From an uncultured Bacteroidota bacterium (lineage in GTDB: Bacteria; Bacteroidota; Bacteroidia; Chitinophagales; Chitinophagaceae): a stretch of 11,587 nucleotides of DNA. Made by a program: the position numbers and the translations under genes. Of the stretch, positions 1-5,483 are shown piece by piece. The stretch covers positions 1 through 11,587 of the forward strand of contig CAMLEX010000081.1 of the NCBI GenBank assembly GCA_946479055.1, in the 5' to 3' direction. The notes under the pieces are model-generated. The model made no database searches. It had not been told where the DNA came from and saw only the letters and a program-made list of their open reading frames with translations. How positions within the stretch are numbered: the first letter of the stretch is position 1; each line of letters starts with the position of its first letter.

Positions 1-1230
1 GGCGCTTATGATGCACAAAAAATATGCGCCAATATGTTTCATGATACCCATGATGAATTGAACGGCGATTTGATGTTTCCTCCTTACTGGACAACCTCTT
101 TCGGATCGTTTAAACTGGGATTTATCGGGTACAATGATCCTCTTACACCCAAGCGACAATCACCGGCTTATAGTTTCGGTATGCGATTTACACAACCGGA
201 ATTTAATGTAGCAAAATATGTAAGGCTTTTGAAAGATTATGAACATTGCACCATGATCTTCCTGGTGACACACATGGGACTTGCCCAACAAATAGACCTT
301 GCAAATAAACCCCAGATTGAAGGAGTAGATTATATTCTTGGTGCTGATACGCATGAAAGAGTACGCAAGCCGATTGCGGGCAAGTATGCAAAAGTTACAG
401 AGCCTGGCGCCTTTGGATCCTTTGTATCCAAATTAGATATCATCATTGAAAATGGGAAAGTAAAAGATCATAATTATCTACTGCTGGATGTGGACCCGGA
501 AATATACAAACCCGATGCTGAAATGGAAAAATTAGTGCTGCAAGCAAAAGCTCCTTACCAACATGAACTGGATAAAGTGATTGGCAAAACAAAAGTTCCC
601 CTGGTGCGATATTATGTATTGGAAAACCCGATGGATAATATGATCACAGATGCCATTATGTGGAAGTTCAAACCAGATATTGCCTTAAGCAATGGATTCA
701 GGTTTTGTCCACCGCTTGTTCCCGATGCAAAAACCGGCGTAGCAGAAATTACCAATGATTTTTTATGGAGCATGCTACCTGTTGACAGCGATGCCAAAAC
801 GGGTGAAATTACCGGCGAACAATTATGCGACTGGCTCGAAAAAGAACTGCATAATGTATTTGCAAAAGATTCTGCCCAGCGCTTTGGTGGATGGGTAGTG
901 CGTTTTGCAGGTATGGAAATAAATTTTACAGCGAATAGGGAATCAGGCCGTCGTTTGAATTGGGTAAAAATAAAAGGGCAGCCCGTAGATAAAAACAAAA
1001 TCTATTCTATCGTTGCCTGTGAACGTGAAGGAGATCCTGACAACATGCTTTGCCGGATAGAAAAAGTACTGAATCCCCATAAATCCGGAATTACTCTACA
1101 TGAAATGATGCGTGAATATCTTGCAGCACATTCTCCTGTCGCACCCAAAATTGAAAAACGGGTTACCGCGACTGATGCTTCTGAAAAATTATTATCGCAA
1201 ATAGAAGGATATGATTACGCATTTAGATAA
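1..1230 (+). CDS. SoxB-like 5'-nucleotidase-family metallophosphoesterase, 5'-truncated by the window edge
   Basis: The reading frame is open from base 1 to a TAA at 1228-1230, giving 409 codons with no N-terminus, so the true start lies to the left. The visible part holds the end of the metallophosphoesterase domain, including a Thr-His-Met-Gly metal-site segment at 268-279 and a GADTHE segment at 340-357. The 5'-nucleotidase C-terminal domain follows, with NPMDNMITDA near 625-654 and a substrate-binding-like GWVVRFAGMEINF near 889-927. An SFGMR segment near 172-186 and the NPMDN/GFR pattern resemble SoxB, the periplasmic thiosulfohydrolase that removes sulfate from thiosulfate bound to SoxY. 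Family membership is clear. The SoxB-like substrate is inferred, supported by the DsrE-fold neighbours. The usual GHxH metal motif reads G-A-D-T-H here. A nucleotide or UDP-sugar phosphohydrolase is the alternative. Confidence 0.8.
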   Translation, partial: GAYDAQKICANMFHDTHDELNGDLMFPPYWTTSFGSFKLGFIGYNDPLTPKRQSPAYSFGMRFTQPEFNVAKYVRLLKDYEHCTMIFLVTHMGLAQQIDLANKPQIEGVDYILGADTHERVRKPIAGKYAKVTEPGAFGSFVSKLDIIIENGKVKDHNYLLLDVDPEIYKPDAEMEKLVLQAKAPYQHELDKVIGKTKVPLVRYYVLENPMDNMITDAIMWKFKPDIALSNGFRFCPPLVPDAKTGVAEITNDFLWSMLPVDSDAKTGEITGEQLCDWLEKELHNVFAKDSAQRFGGWVVRFAGMEINFTANRESGRRLNWVKIKGQPVDKNKIYSIVACEREGDPDNMLCRIEKVLNPHKSGITLHEMMREYLAAHSPVAPKIEKRVTATDASEKLLSQIEGYDYAFR

Positions 1231-1262
1231 TTACAAACTTTTAAACCAGTATAGTATAAACA

Positions 1263-1306
1263 AGAACAAGACTACAAAAATCCTGGAGACTTTGTAATCT
1301 TGTTTT
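1263..1306. terminator. Likely bidirectional terminator hairpin between convergent genes
   Basis: Bases 1265-1278 and 1291-1304 form a 14-base inverted repeat with one mismatched position and a 12-base loop, extendable by a wobble and an A-T pair. On the plus strand TTTT runs to 1306 and an A/T-rich stretch follows. On the minus strand the odd position becomes a G-U wobble and a T-rich stretch also follows. It lies between the ends of two genes pointing at each other, which fits a shared terminator. The stem is AT-rich, so termination strength is uncertain. Confidence 0.6.
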
Positions 1307-1329
1307 AAATAAGAAGCCCGTTATTCTCT

Positions 1330-2031
1330 TTATCCCGCAAATATATAGCCGCAGCCTTTTTCCTGTGCACGGCCTACTGCCCATACACCGGAAGGAACAG
1401 GCTGTATACCCGGTAGCAAACCAGCCATCCATTCTTTTCTGATTTCTGCCGCATCTTTACCCATTTTTTCGGCCACCACTGCGCTATACACCGTCATTGC
1501 CATTTCACATACACAAAACATAACTCCGCTGTCCTGCAATTCATTAACGCCAATAGCCACGGTGCCAATTCCCGGTACTTTATAATCGCCTTCCTGTGGT
1601 TTCCAGAACGGATTGCGTAAAGCTGGTGCTTTGGTTTTGGGATCTTCTACTTTAAATACTTCGCCAAATTTATATTTTTCCCAAAGCTTATCTTCCATAG
1701 CAAATGGAATAGCGCTATGGCGCAAAACCACTACTACACTTTGCTCTTTTATAGGAGTGCCCGTTTTTTCATTGGTAATTAAAAATACCCGTGGCCAGGC
1801 AAAAGTCAATATTTCATGTGGTTCAGTAGCATCAAAAACCACACGATGTTTTCCTTTTATTTTTTTGAACCATTCCTCGGGATCATCTGGATTAGAAACG
1901 GAAAATGCGTCGTTCGCATGTGCCTGTAGAGGGGAAGCAATAGTTCCAATACTGATAGCCGCAGCCCCTGTGGCAAGGGATCCCAGAAAGCGACGACGAT
2001 CAGTTGTCTCCAATAAATTATTAGTTGCCAT
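1330..2031 (-). CDS. Tat-exported DsrE-fold protein
   Basis: A 233-residue protein. The N-terminus carries a twin-arginine motif (DRRRFLG, residues 11-17), a hydrophobic Ala/Ile/Gly stretch to about residue 34, and an AHA|ND cleavage site near residue 39, so export by the Tat pathway is predicted. The mature part resembles DsrE/DsrF-like proteins, small sulfur-handling proteins that use a conserved cysteine. The candidate site is C173-V-C175-E, with another cysteine at 227. The C-terminal pattern, a Cys-Glu-x-Ala-Met helix then LLPGI, VPxG and GYI, is shared with the shorter protein encoded divergently just upstream, so the two are paralogues. The gene runs tail to tail with the SoxB-like gene. 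A role in carrying or transferring sulfur in the periplasm is inferred. Cofactor-loaded folding would explain the use of Tat, but no cofactor motif is visible. Confidence 0.82.
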   Translation of the reverse strand: MATNNLLETTDRRRFLGSLATGAAAISIGTIASPLQAHANDAFSVSNPDDPEEWFKKIKGKHRVVFDATEPHEILTFAWPRVFLITNEKTGTPIKEQSVVVVLRHSAIPFAMEDKLWEKYKFGEVFKVEDPKTKAPALRNPFWKPQEGDYKVPGIGTVAIGVNELQDSGVMFCVCEMAMTVYSAVVAEKMGKDAAEIRKEWMAGLLPGIQPVPSGVWAVGRAQEKGCGYIFAG

Positions 2032-2124
2032 AATATTCAGGTTTTAATGGTTAAAGATGTGAACAATAAGCTACGAAAAAAATGTGATTATTGATACGCT
2101 GTGCAAAAAAAGTACGCTGGTTGT

Positions 2125-2176
2125 CGGGTAGCTTACACAATCATACTCCTGGCTGAAATGAACCTACCCGGTAGCT
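2125..2176. promoter_or_regulatory. Paired repeats in the divergent DsrE intergenic region
   Basis: CGGGTAGCT (2125-2133) recurs as CCGGTAGCT (2168-2176), a direct repeat with one mismatch. The second copy is part of the palindrome CTACCCGGTAG (2164-2174), whose first half is also the reverse complement of CGGGTAG at 2125-2131. The repeats sit between two divergently transcribed paralogous genes, where a shared operator would be expected. A small hairpin is the alternative. No known regulator is recognised. Confidence 0.35.
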
Positions 2177-2224
2177 CATTACCAGCATAGGATGTTGTAA
2201 CTTTCAATGACAAAAACAACGATC

Positions 2225-2641
2225 ATGAAAAAGCATATAATATTAACAGCTCTCCTGCTGCTGTTCCTGCATTTTTCAGAAGCCCAAACAAAAGATTATA
2301 AAGTAGTATTTGACCTTACCAGCAAAGACACCGCCGATCACCAAACCGTTATCCGCTGGCTTAATGGTATTTCCCAATCCAATGCCGATGCCAGGCTCGA
2401 AGTGGTCTTTTACGGGCAATCCCTGGGCATGGTAACAAAAGATAAATCAACAGTAGCCGAGGAAGTAAAGAAGCTTGCGGCGAATAAAAACATTTCCTTC
2501 AAAGTTTGTGAAGCAGCGATGAAACGGCAGAATATTGACAAAAGTCAGCTATTGCCTGGCATCGAAACCGTGCCTGACGGTATTTATGAAATTATGCTTA
2601 AGCAGAATGAAGGCTGGGGCTATATCAAGGCTGCGCATTAA
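2225..2641 (+). CDS. Secreted DsrE-fold protein, short paralogue
   Basis: A 138-residue protein from the ATG at 2225. An in-frame ATG at 2207 would add six residues (MTKTTI). The later start is preferred because it gives a classical Sec signal peptide (MKKHIILTALLLLFLHFSEA) and because a TAnnTTTG-like box (TAACTTTC, 2198-2205) would place transcription start after 2207. The mature protein begins with a DsrE-like strand (KVVFDL) and carries one cysteine, C95, in VCEAAM, followed by LLPGI, VPDG and WGYI, all matching the C-terminus of the larger divergent paralogue. The larger protein has about 16 extra residues between the cysteine and LLPG. Families of this fold relay sulfur or act as small structural subunits. 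A periplasmic role beside the SoxB-like enzyme is inferred. No terminator is seen after the gene. Confidence 0.82.
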   Translation: MKKHIILTALLLLFLHFSEAQTKDYKVVFDLTSKDTADHQTVIRWLNGISQSNADARLEVVFYGQSLGMVTKDKSTVAEEVKKLAANKNISFKVCEAAMKRQNIDKSQLLPGIETVPDGIYEIMLKQNEGWGYIKAAH

Positions 2642-2703
2642 TTTCTTCAAGCCACCCAACGCTCAATCATTATTGAATCTGAAAGCATGTTAACCCAGTT
2701 GCT

Positions 2704-2711
2704 TACCTTTG
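2704..2711 (+). promoter_or_regulatory. Bacteroidota -7 promoter box for the DUF983 gene
   Basis: TACCTTTG matches the Bacteroidota TAnnTTTG consensus exactly and ends 12 bases before the ATG at 2724. It covers the TTG at 2709, which argues that this TTG is not the start codon. No convincing -33 TTG is seen at the usual spacing. Confidence 0.55.
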
Positions 2712-2723
2712 CCGCCAATTAAA

Positions 2724-3191
2724 ATGATCATGCAGGGAGAAGAATTGAAACATCGCGGTTATTTGTCTGCTACATTAGGTTGTCGTTGTCCCCGTTGTAG
2801 AGAAGGAAAATTATTTCAAAATCCGTTGAGCATTAGTCTGAAAAAGAACCTGCAGATGAATAAAGACTGCCCGGTTTGCGGGCAACCAACCGAGATCGAA
2901 GTTGGCTTTTATTATGGTACAAGTTATGTTAGCTACGTATTGACTGTTGCCTTGAGTGTGGCAACCCTTTTAGCATGGTGGGTTATCATTGGTTTATCAG
3001 TCAATGATAATCGTTTTTTTTACTGGATGGGATTTAATGCCGTTTTTCTTATAGCGCTTCAGCCCTGGCTGATGCGTTTATCCCGCAGTCTATGGATATC
3101 CTGGTTTGTAAAACATGATCCCAATTGGAAACATAATCAACCAGTAGATGTATCGGAGCGTCTAAATCCGGAGCAGTCGAATAACTGGTAA
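2724..3191 (+). CDS. DUF983 family membrane protein with zinc-ribbon-like cysteines
   Basis: A 155-residue protein from the ATG at 2724. An upstream in-frame TTG at 2709 lies inside the -7 promoter box, and a further ATG at 2730 is possible. The N-terminal part has C20-R-C22-P-R-C25 and CPVC (C49, C52), which together look like a zinc ribbon. Two hydrophobic segments follow, at about residues 68-92 and 98-116, then a Trp-rich basic C-terminal tail. The segment EVGFYYGTSYVSYVL next to the first membrane helix is typical of DUF983. The molecular function of the family is unknown, and inner-membrane location is predicted. The gene is followed after 7 bases by the end of the opposite-strand YtxJ-like gene, so the two units converge with no visible terminator between them. 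Confidence 0.85.
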   Translation: MIMQGEELKHRGYLSATLGCRCPRCREGKLFQNPLSISLKKNLQMNKDCPVCGQPTEIEVGFYYGTSYVSYVLTVALSVATLLAWWVIIGLSVNDNRFFYWMGFNAVFLIALQPWLMRLSRSLWISWFVKHDPNWKHNQPVDVSERLNPEQSNNW

Positions 3192-3198
3192 ATACTAT

Positions 3199-3531
3199 TT
3201 AAAGATTCGCCTTTTCAATTATTTCATCCATGCGAATGCCGTTGTGACTTTCGTCAAACACACATTCACCATTTATTATTAAAAGTACCTGGGGAGACTC
3301 ATGCTCAACCGAAAAATCATTAGCGATTTTATTGGATAATGCCCGGTATGTTATCAGATCAAGAAAATGAAAGTTTAATTCTTCCGGTCCCTGGGCTTTT
3401 TCCAACCGGTTTTTGATCATGCTGCTGATTGAGCATCGTGTACTATGTTTAAAAATAACCTGCGGTTGCCTGGAAGATTTGGCTTTGATATCAGCTAATT
3501 CAGCCTCATCTTTCAATGTTATCCAGTTCAT
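3199..3531 (-). CDS. ytxJ: YtxJ-like bacillithiol-system thioredoxin-fold protein
   Basis: A 110-residue protein without a signal peptide, so cytosolic. It has a thioredoxin-like layout: a strand (QVIFKHS), one redox cysteine C33 in STRCSIS, and a likely cis-proline P80 in ESPQ, followed by a strand ending NGECVF. The monothiol TRCSIS site is typical of YtxJ, a monothiol bacilliredoxin-like protein associated with bacillithiol, a low-molecular-weight thiol made by Bacillota and many Bacteroidota. A role in reversing bacillithiol mixed disulfides is inferred from the family. C90 is a second cysteine, not placed for a CxxC site. The gene is separated from the upstream tRNA-Ser by that tRNA's terminator, so it probably has its own promoter, though no clear TAnnTTTG box is seen. 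Confidence 0.85.
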   Translation of the reverse strand: MNWITLKDEAELADIKAKSSRQPQVIFKHSTRCSISSMIKNRLEKAQGPEELNFHFLDLITYRALSNKIANDFSVEHESPQVLLIINGECVFDESHNGIRMDEIIEKANL

Positions 3532-3567
3532 TTAATGTTTAGTTTTCTATGTACAGAAGAGCTTATG

Positions 3568-3599
3568 AAAAACCCACCTAAGCTAAAGCTTTGGTGGGT
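3568..3599 (-). terminator. Rho-independent terminator of tRNA-Ser
   Basis: CCCACC (3573-3578) pairs with GGTGGG (3593-3598). Inside it AAGC pairs with GCTT around a small loop, with one T-T mismatch. Read on the minus strand, the hairpin is followed directly by five T residues (complement of 3568-3572). It begins only a few bases after the tRNA 3' end, so it is the likely end of the tRNA transcript. Confidence 0.8.
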
Positions 3600-3604
3600 A
3601 AAGG

Positions 3605-3691
3605 CGGAGACTAAGGGATTCGAACCCTTGATACGGTTTCCCGCATACACACTTTCCAGGCGTGCTCCTTCAACCACTCGGACAAGTCTCC
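3605..3691 (-). tRNA. tRNA-Ser, anticodon GGA
   Basis: The minus strand folds as an 87-base class II tRNA. The acceptor stem GGAGACT (5' end at 3691) pairs with AGTCTCC (3606-3612), with discriminator G at 3605. The D arm contains GAGTGGTTGAAGGA. The anticodon stem CACGC/GTGTG encloses loop CTGGAAA with anticodon GGA (complement of 3655-3657), reading UCC and UCU. A long variable arm (GCGGGAAACCG) is typical of tRNA-Ser, and the T arm carries GGTTCGAATCC. The 3' CCA is not encoded, so it must be added by the CCA-adding enzyme. Confidence 0.97.
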
Positions 3692-3723
3692 ATTAAAGGG
3701 GTGCAAAAATACGGTTTCAGTCC

Positions 3724-4491
3724 TTAGAGGCCGAATAATTTTTCAGCATTAGCAGTTGTGATCTCTGCGATAATATCAACCGGCACTTCTTTTATATCGG
3801 CCAGCTTCTGCGCCACATAGGGAACATAACTGCATTCATTACGTTTTCCCCGGAAAGGAACCGGGGCCAGGTATGGAGCATCCGTTTCCAATACCATGTG
3901 AGAAAGATCGATTTCTTTTACTATCATATCAAGCCCTGAATTCTTGAAAGTCAGCACTCCCCCTATACCTAAATAAAATCCGAGGCTTATCAGTTGTGCC
4001 GCCTGCTCCTGAGTTCCTGAAAAACAATGAAACACTCCGCGTAGTTTTCCCTGCTGATGCTCCTGCACGACCTTAATGCATTCATCGGTAGCATTGCGGG
4101 AGTGAATAGAAATAGGAATATCATACTGCAGAGCCCATTCCACCTGACGGTGAAAAGCATCAAACTGCTGGTCTTTGAACGTAAGATCCCAATAAAAATC
4201 AAGACCAATTTCCCCTATGGCTACAAACTTTTGTTTAGCAAGGTATTCTTCTGCTATCCTGAGTTCTTCCTTATAATTTTCTTTCACTGAACAAGGATGC
4301 AATCCCATCATACTGATGCAGGTTCCGGGATTTTCTTTTTCAAGTCCGAGCATATTTTCATGGGTAGCGGAATCAATTGCAGGCATAATAATCTTATTTA
4401 CACCTGCCATTTTTGCCCTTTTTATCGCAACCGGCCTGTCATTTTGAAATTCATCGGAGTAGATATGTGCATGTGTGTCAACCCAATTCAT
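3724..4491 (-). CDS. TatD family metal-dependent DNase/hydrolase
   Basis: A 255-residue TIM-barrel amidohydrolase-fold protein of full family length with no signal peptide, so cytosolic. All expected metal-site residues are visible: DTHAH (H7, H9), GLHP (H65), AIGEIGLD (E94), H130 in SIHSRNA, H155 in VFHCFSG and D204 in ETDAPYLAP. TatD proteins are Mg-dependent 3'-5' exonucleases acting on DNA or RNA and have been linked to repair of oxidative damage. They are not part of the Tat translocase despite the name. The start at 4491 is supported by a TAATTTTG -7 box on the same strand only 7 bases upstream. The gene follows the deacetylase gene on the same strand but is separated by a terminator-like hairpin, so it is probably transcribed alone. 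Confidence 0.93.
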   Translation of the reverse strand: MNWVDTHAHIYSDEFQNDRPVAIKRAKMAGVNKIIMPAIDSATHENMLGLEKENPGTCISMMGLHPCSVKENYKEELRIAEEYLAKQKFVAIGEIGLDFYWDLTFKDQQFDAFHRQVEWALQYDIPISIHSRNATDECIKVVQEHQQGKLRGVFHCFSGTQEQAAQLISLGFYLGIGGVLTFKNSGLDMIVKEIDLSHMVLETDAPYLAPVPFRGKRNECSYVPYVAQKLADIKEVPVDIIAEITTANAEKLFGL

Positions 4492-4498
4492 AAGGCTT

Positions 4499-4506
4499 CA
4501 AAATTA
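4499..4506 (-). promoter_or_regulatory. -7 promoter box for the TatD-family gene
   Basis: The minus strand reads TAATTTTG, an exact TAnnTTTG match, with its last base 8 positions before the ATG at 4491. Transcription would start almost at the start codon, implying a leaderless or very short leader mRNA. No TTG is seen at the usual -33 spacing. Confidence 0.5.
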
Positions 4507-4617
4507 ACCGAAACAATGTTAAAAATATATTGGGGATCAACTACAAACAGTTGTGAATAAGTTTGGATTAATGAAAAAATATTTTACCTTTAGAACAGTT
4601 TTCATAGGGTACGGATT

Positions 4618-4656
4618 AAAAACGGGCCAGGGTTTCTACCCAGGCCCTAAATTTTT
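4618..4656. terminator. GC-rich bidirectional terminator hairpin downstream of the deacetylase gene
   Basis: GGGCC (4624-4628) pairs with GGCCC (4643-4647) and, after an A-A mismatch, GGG (4630-4632) pairs with CCC (4639-4641) around loop TTTCTA. On the minus strand the hairpin is followed by five T residues (complement of 4618-4622), as expected for the end of the deacetylase transcript. On the plus strand TAAATTTTT follows, so it could stop transcription both ways. Confidence 0.75.
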
Positions 4657-4722
4657 AACTGATAACCAGTTCTTTGTAATCAATTATTTATAAATTATCA
4701 TTTTCTGCTTTTCGTTTTTCAG

Positions 4723-5361
4723 CTATCCAAAATTCTCCAATTTTTCAAAACGATATCCTTTCTTTTCAAAAAATTTTAATAGCAACGGTAAAAAAAAATT
4801 AAGCCTTGAAAATGCTTTCTGGCTATCATGAAAAACAATGATTGATCCATTCTTTGCATTTAAAATTACATTCTGCAAACACTGTTGCCCGGTAAGTGTA
4901 TCATCAAAATCTCCACTTATCACATCCCACATTATAATTTTTGCATCCGGTTTTTTTAACGCTGCTTTTATATTCTTCGCCTGAAAAAAAGTAATCCTTC
5001 CATATGGAGGACGGAATAAATTTGAATCAATAAATTTTCCAGCTTCGTTGACATCTGCTAAATAAATATCAGTTTTTGTTTTCCATCCGTTAACATGATT
5101 ATGTGTATGATTTCCCACGGCATGTCCTTCATCTATTATCCGTTTATAAATCTCCCGTTCTGCCAATACATTTTTACCAATACAAAAGAAAGTAGCTTTC
5201 GCATTATACCTTTTCAGTTCAGCTAATACAAAGGGAGTGGCTATGGGATGCGGACCGTCATCAAAAGTCAGGTAAATAATTTTTTCTTTTGTATCGATAC
5301 TCCATATGTAAGAGGAATAGAACTTCTTCAGCCACCAGGGAGTTTTGATAAAATACTTCAT
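4723..5361 (-). CDS. NodB-type polysaccharide deacetylase
   Basis: A 212-residue protein from the ATG at 5361. An in-frame ATG at 5409 would add 16 residues, but it lies inside the heptad-repeat region and upstream of a promoter-like box. The NodB motifs are present in order: TFDDGPHP (D34, D35), GNHTHNH (H85, H89, metal ligands), RPPYGR (R117), WDVISGDFD and IVFHDS (H178). This is carbohydrate esterase family 4, which removes N-acetyl groups from amino sugars such as peptidoglycan or chitin-like glycans with a divalent metal. There is no cleavable signal peptide. The N-terminus is aromatic and basic (FIKTPWWLKKFY), so the protein may be cytosolic or membrane-attached, and the substrate is unknown. 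Transcription probably ends at the hairpin at 4618-4656. Confidence 0.9.
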   Translation of the reverse strand: MKYFIKTPWWLKKFYSSYIWSIDTKEKIIYLTFDDGPHPIATPFVLAELKRYNAKATFFCIGKNVLAEREIYKRIIDEGHAVGNHTHNHVNGWKTKTDIYLADVNEAGKFIDSNLFRPPYGRITFFQAKNIKAALKKPDAKIIMWDVISGDFDDTLTGQQCLQNVILNAKNGSIIVFHDSQKAFSRLNFFLPLLLKFFEKKGYRFEKLENFG

Positions 5362-5365
5362 AGTC

Positions 5366-5395
5366 ACAAGGTACAAGGAACAAGAAAAAAAACAA
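5366..5395 (-). promoter_or_regulatory. Promoter-like pair inside the heptad repeats, reading toward the deacetylase
   Basis: On the minus strand TTG (complement of 5393-5395) is followed after exactly 19 bases by TACCTTGT (complement of 5366-5373), close to the Bacteroidota TTG-N19-TAnnTTTG layout. The -7 match is imperfect at its last two positions. It would start transcription at or beside the ATG at 5361. Confidence 0.35.
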
Positions 5396-5462
5396 GGGAC
5401 AAGAGGCAAGGAAAAAAAATCCCGGAATGAGCTTGTGCCGTGTTTCCTGATCCTTGTCCCTT
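5367..5462. repeat. CAAG heptad repeats with an inverted partner
   Basis: CAAG begins at 5367, 5374 and 5381, and again at 5393, 5400 and 5407: two runs of three with an exact 7-base period, separated by a run of eight A residues. AAGGGACAAG (5394-5403) is the exact reverse complement of CTTGTCCCTT (5453-5462), and further matches (AGGAAA against TTTCCT) extend the pairing with gaps. The whole lies between the divergent deacetylase and gltX starts. It may be a dispersed REP-like element, a hairpin, or low-complexity promoter DNA. Confidence 0.6.
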
Positions 5463-5469
5463 CAATAGT

Positions 5470-5477
5470 TATCTTTG
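5470..5477 (+). promoter_or_regulatory. -7 promoter box for gltX
   Basis: TATCTTTG matches TAnnTTTG exactly and ends 6 bases before the ATG at 5484. It covers the in-frame TTG at 5475, so that TTG is unlikely to be the start codon. A very short or absent leader is implied. No TTG is seen at the standard -33 spacing. Confidence 0.5.
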
Positions 5478-5483
5478 CAGCCT

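Noticed and set aside
612..998. Minus-strand 128-codon open frame inside the SoxB-like gene
   Set aside because: Antisense shadow of strongly conserved coding sequence. The translation has no recognisable motif.
1613..2047. Plus-strand 144-codon open frame opposite the Tat-exported DsrE gene
   Set aside because: It lies fully inside a gene with clear protein motifs on the other strand. Its own translation is Ser/Thr/Arg-rich without a domain, so it is a shadow frame.
2709..2723. TTG start codon for the DUF983 gene
   Set aside because: It lies within an exact TAnnTTTG promoter box, and an ATG follows at 2724. The extra residues add no family-conserved sequence.
4538..4553. CAACT/AGTTG inverted repeat upstream of tatD, considered as an operator
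   Set aside because: Only 5 bases per arm with a 6-base centre in AT-rich DNA, easily expected by chance.
4657..4671. AACTG/CAGTT inverted repeat just beyond the GC-rich hairpin, considered as a second terminator
   Set aside because: Short, AT-rich stem with no T-run after it on the strand of the neighbouring genes.
5367..5410. Possible CRISPR or tandem-repeat locus
   Set aside because: The period is 7 bases with no spacers, and there are no cas genes, so it is low-complexity repeat DNA and not a CRISPR array.
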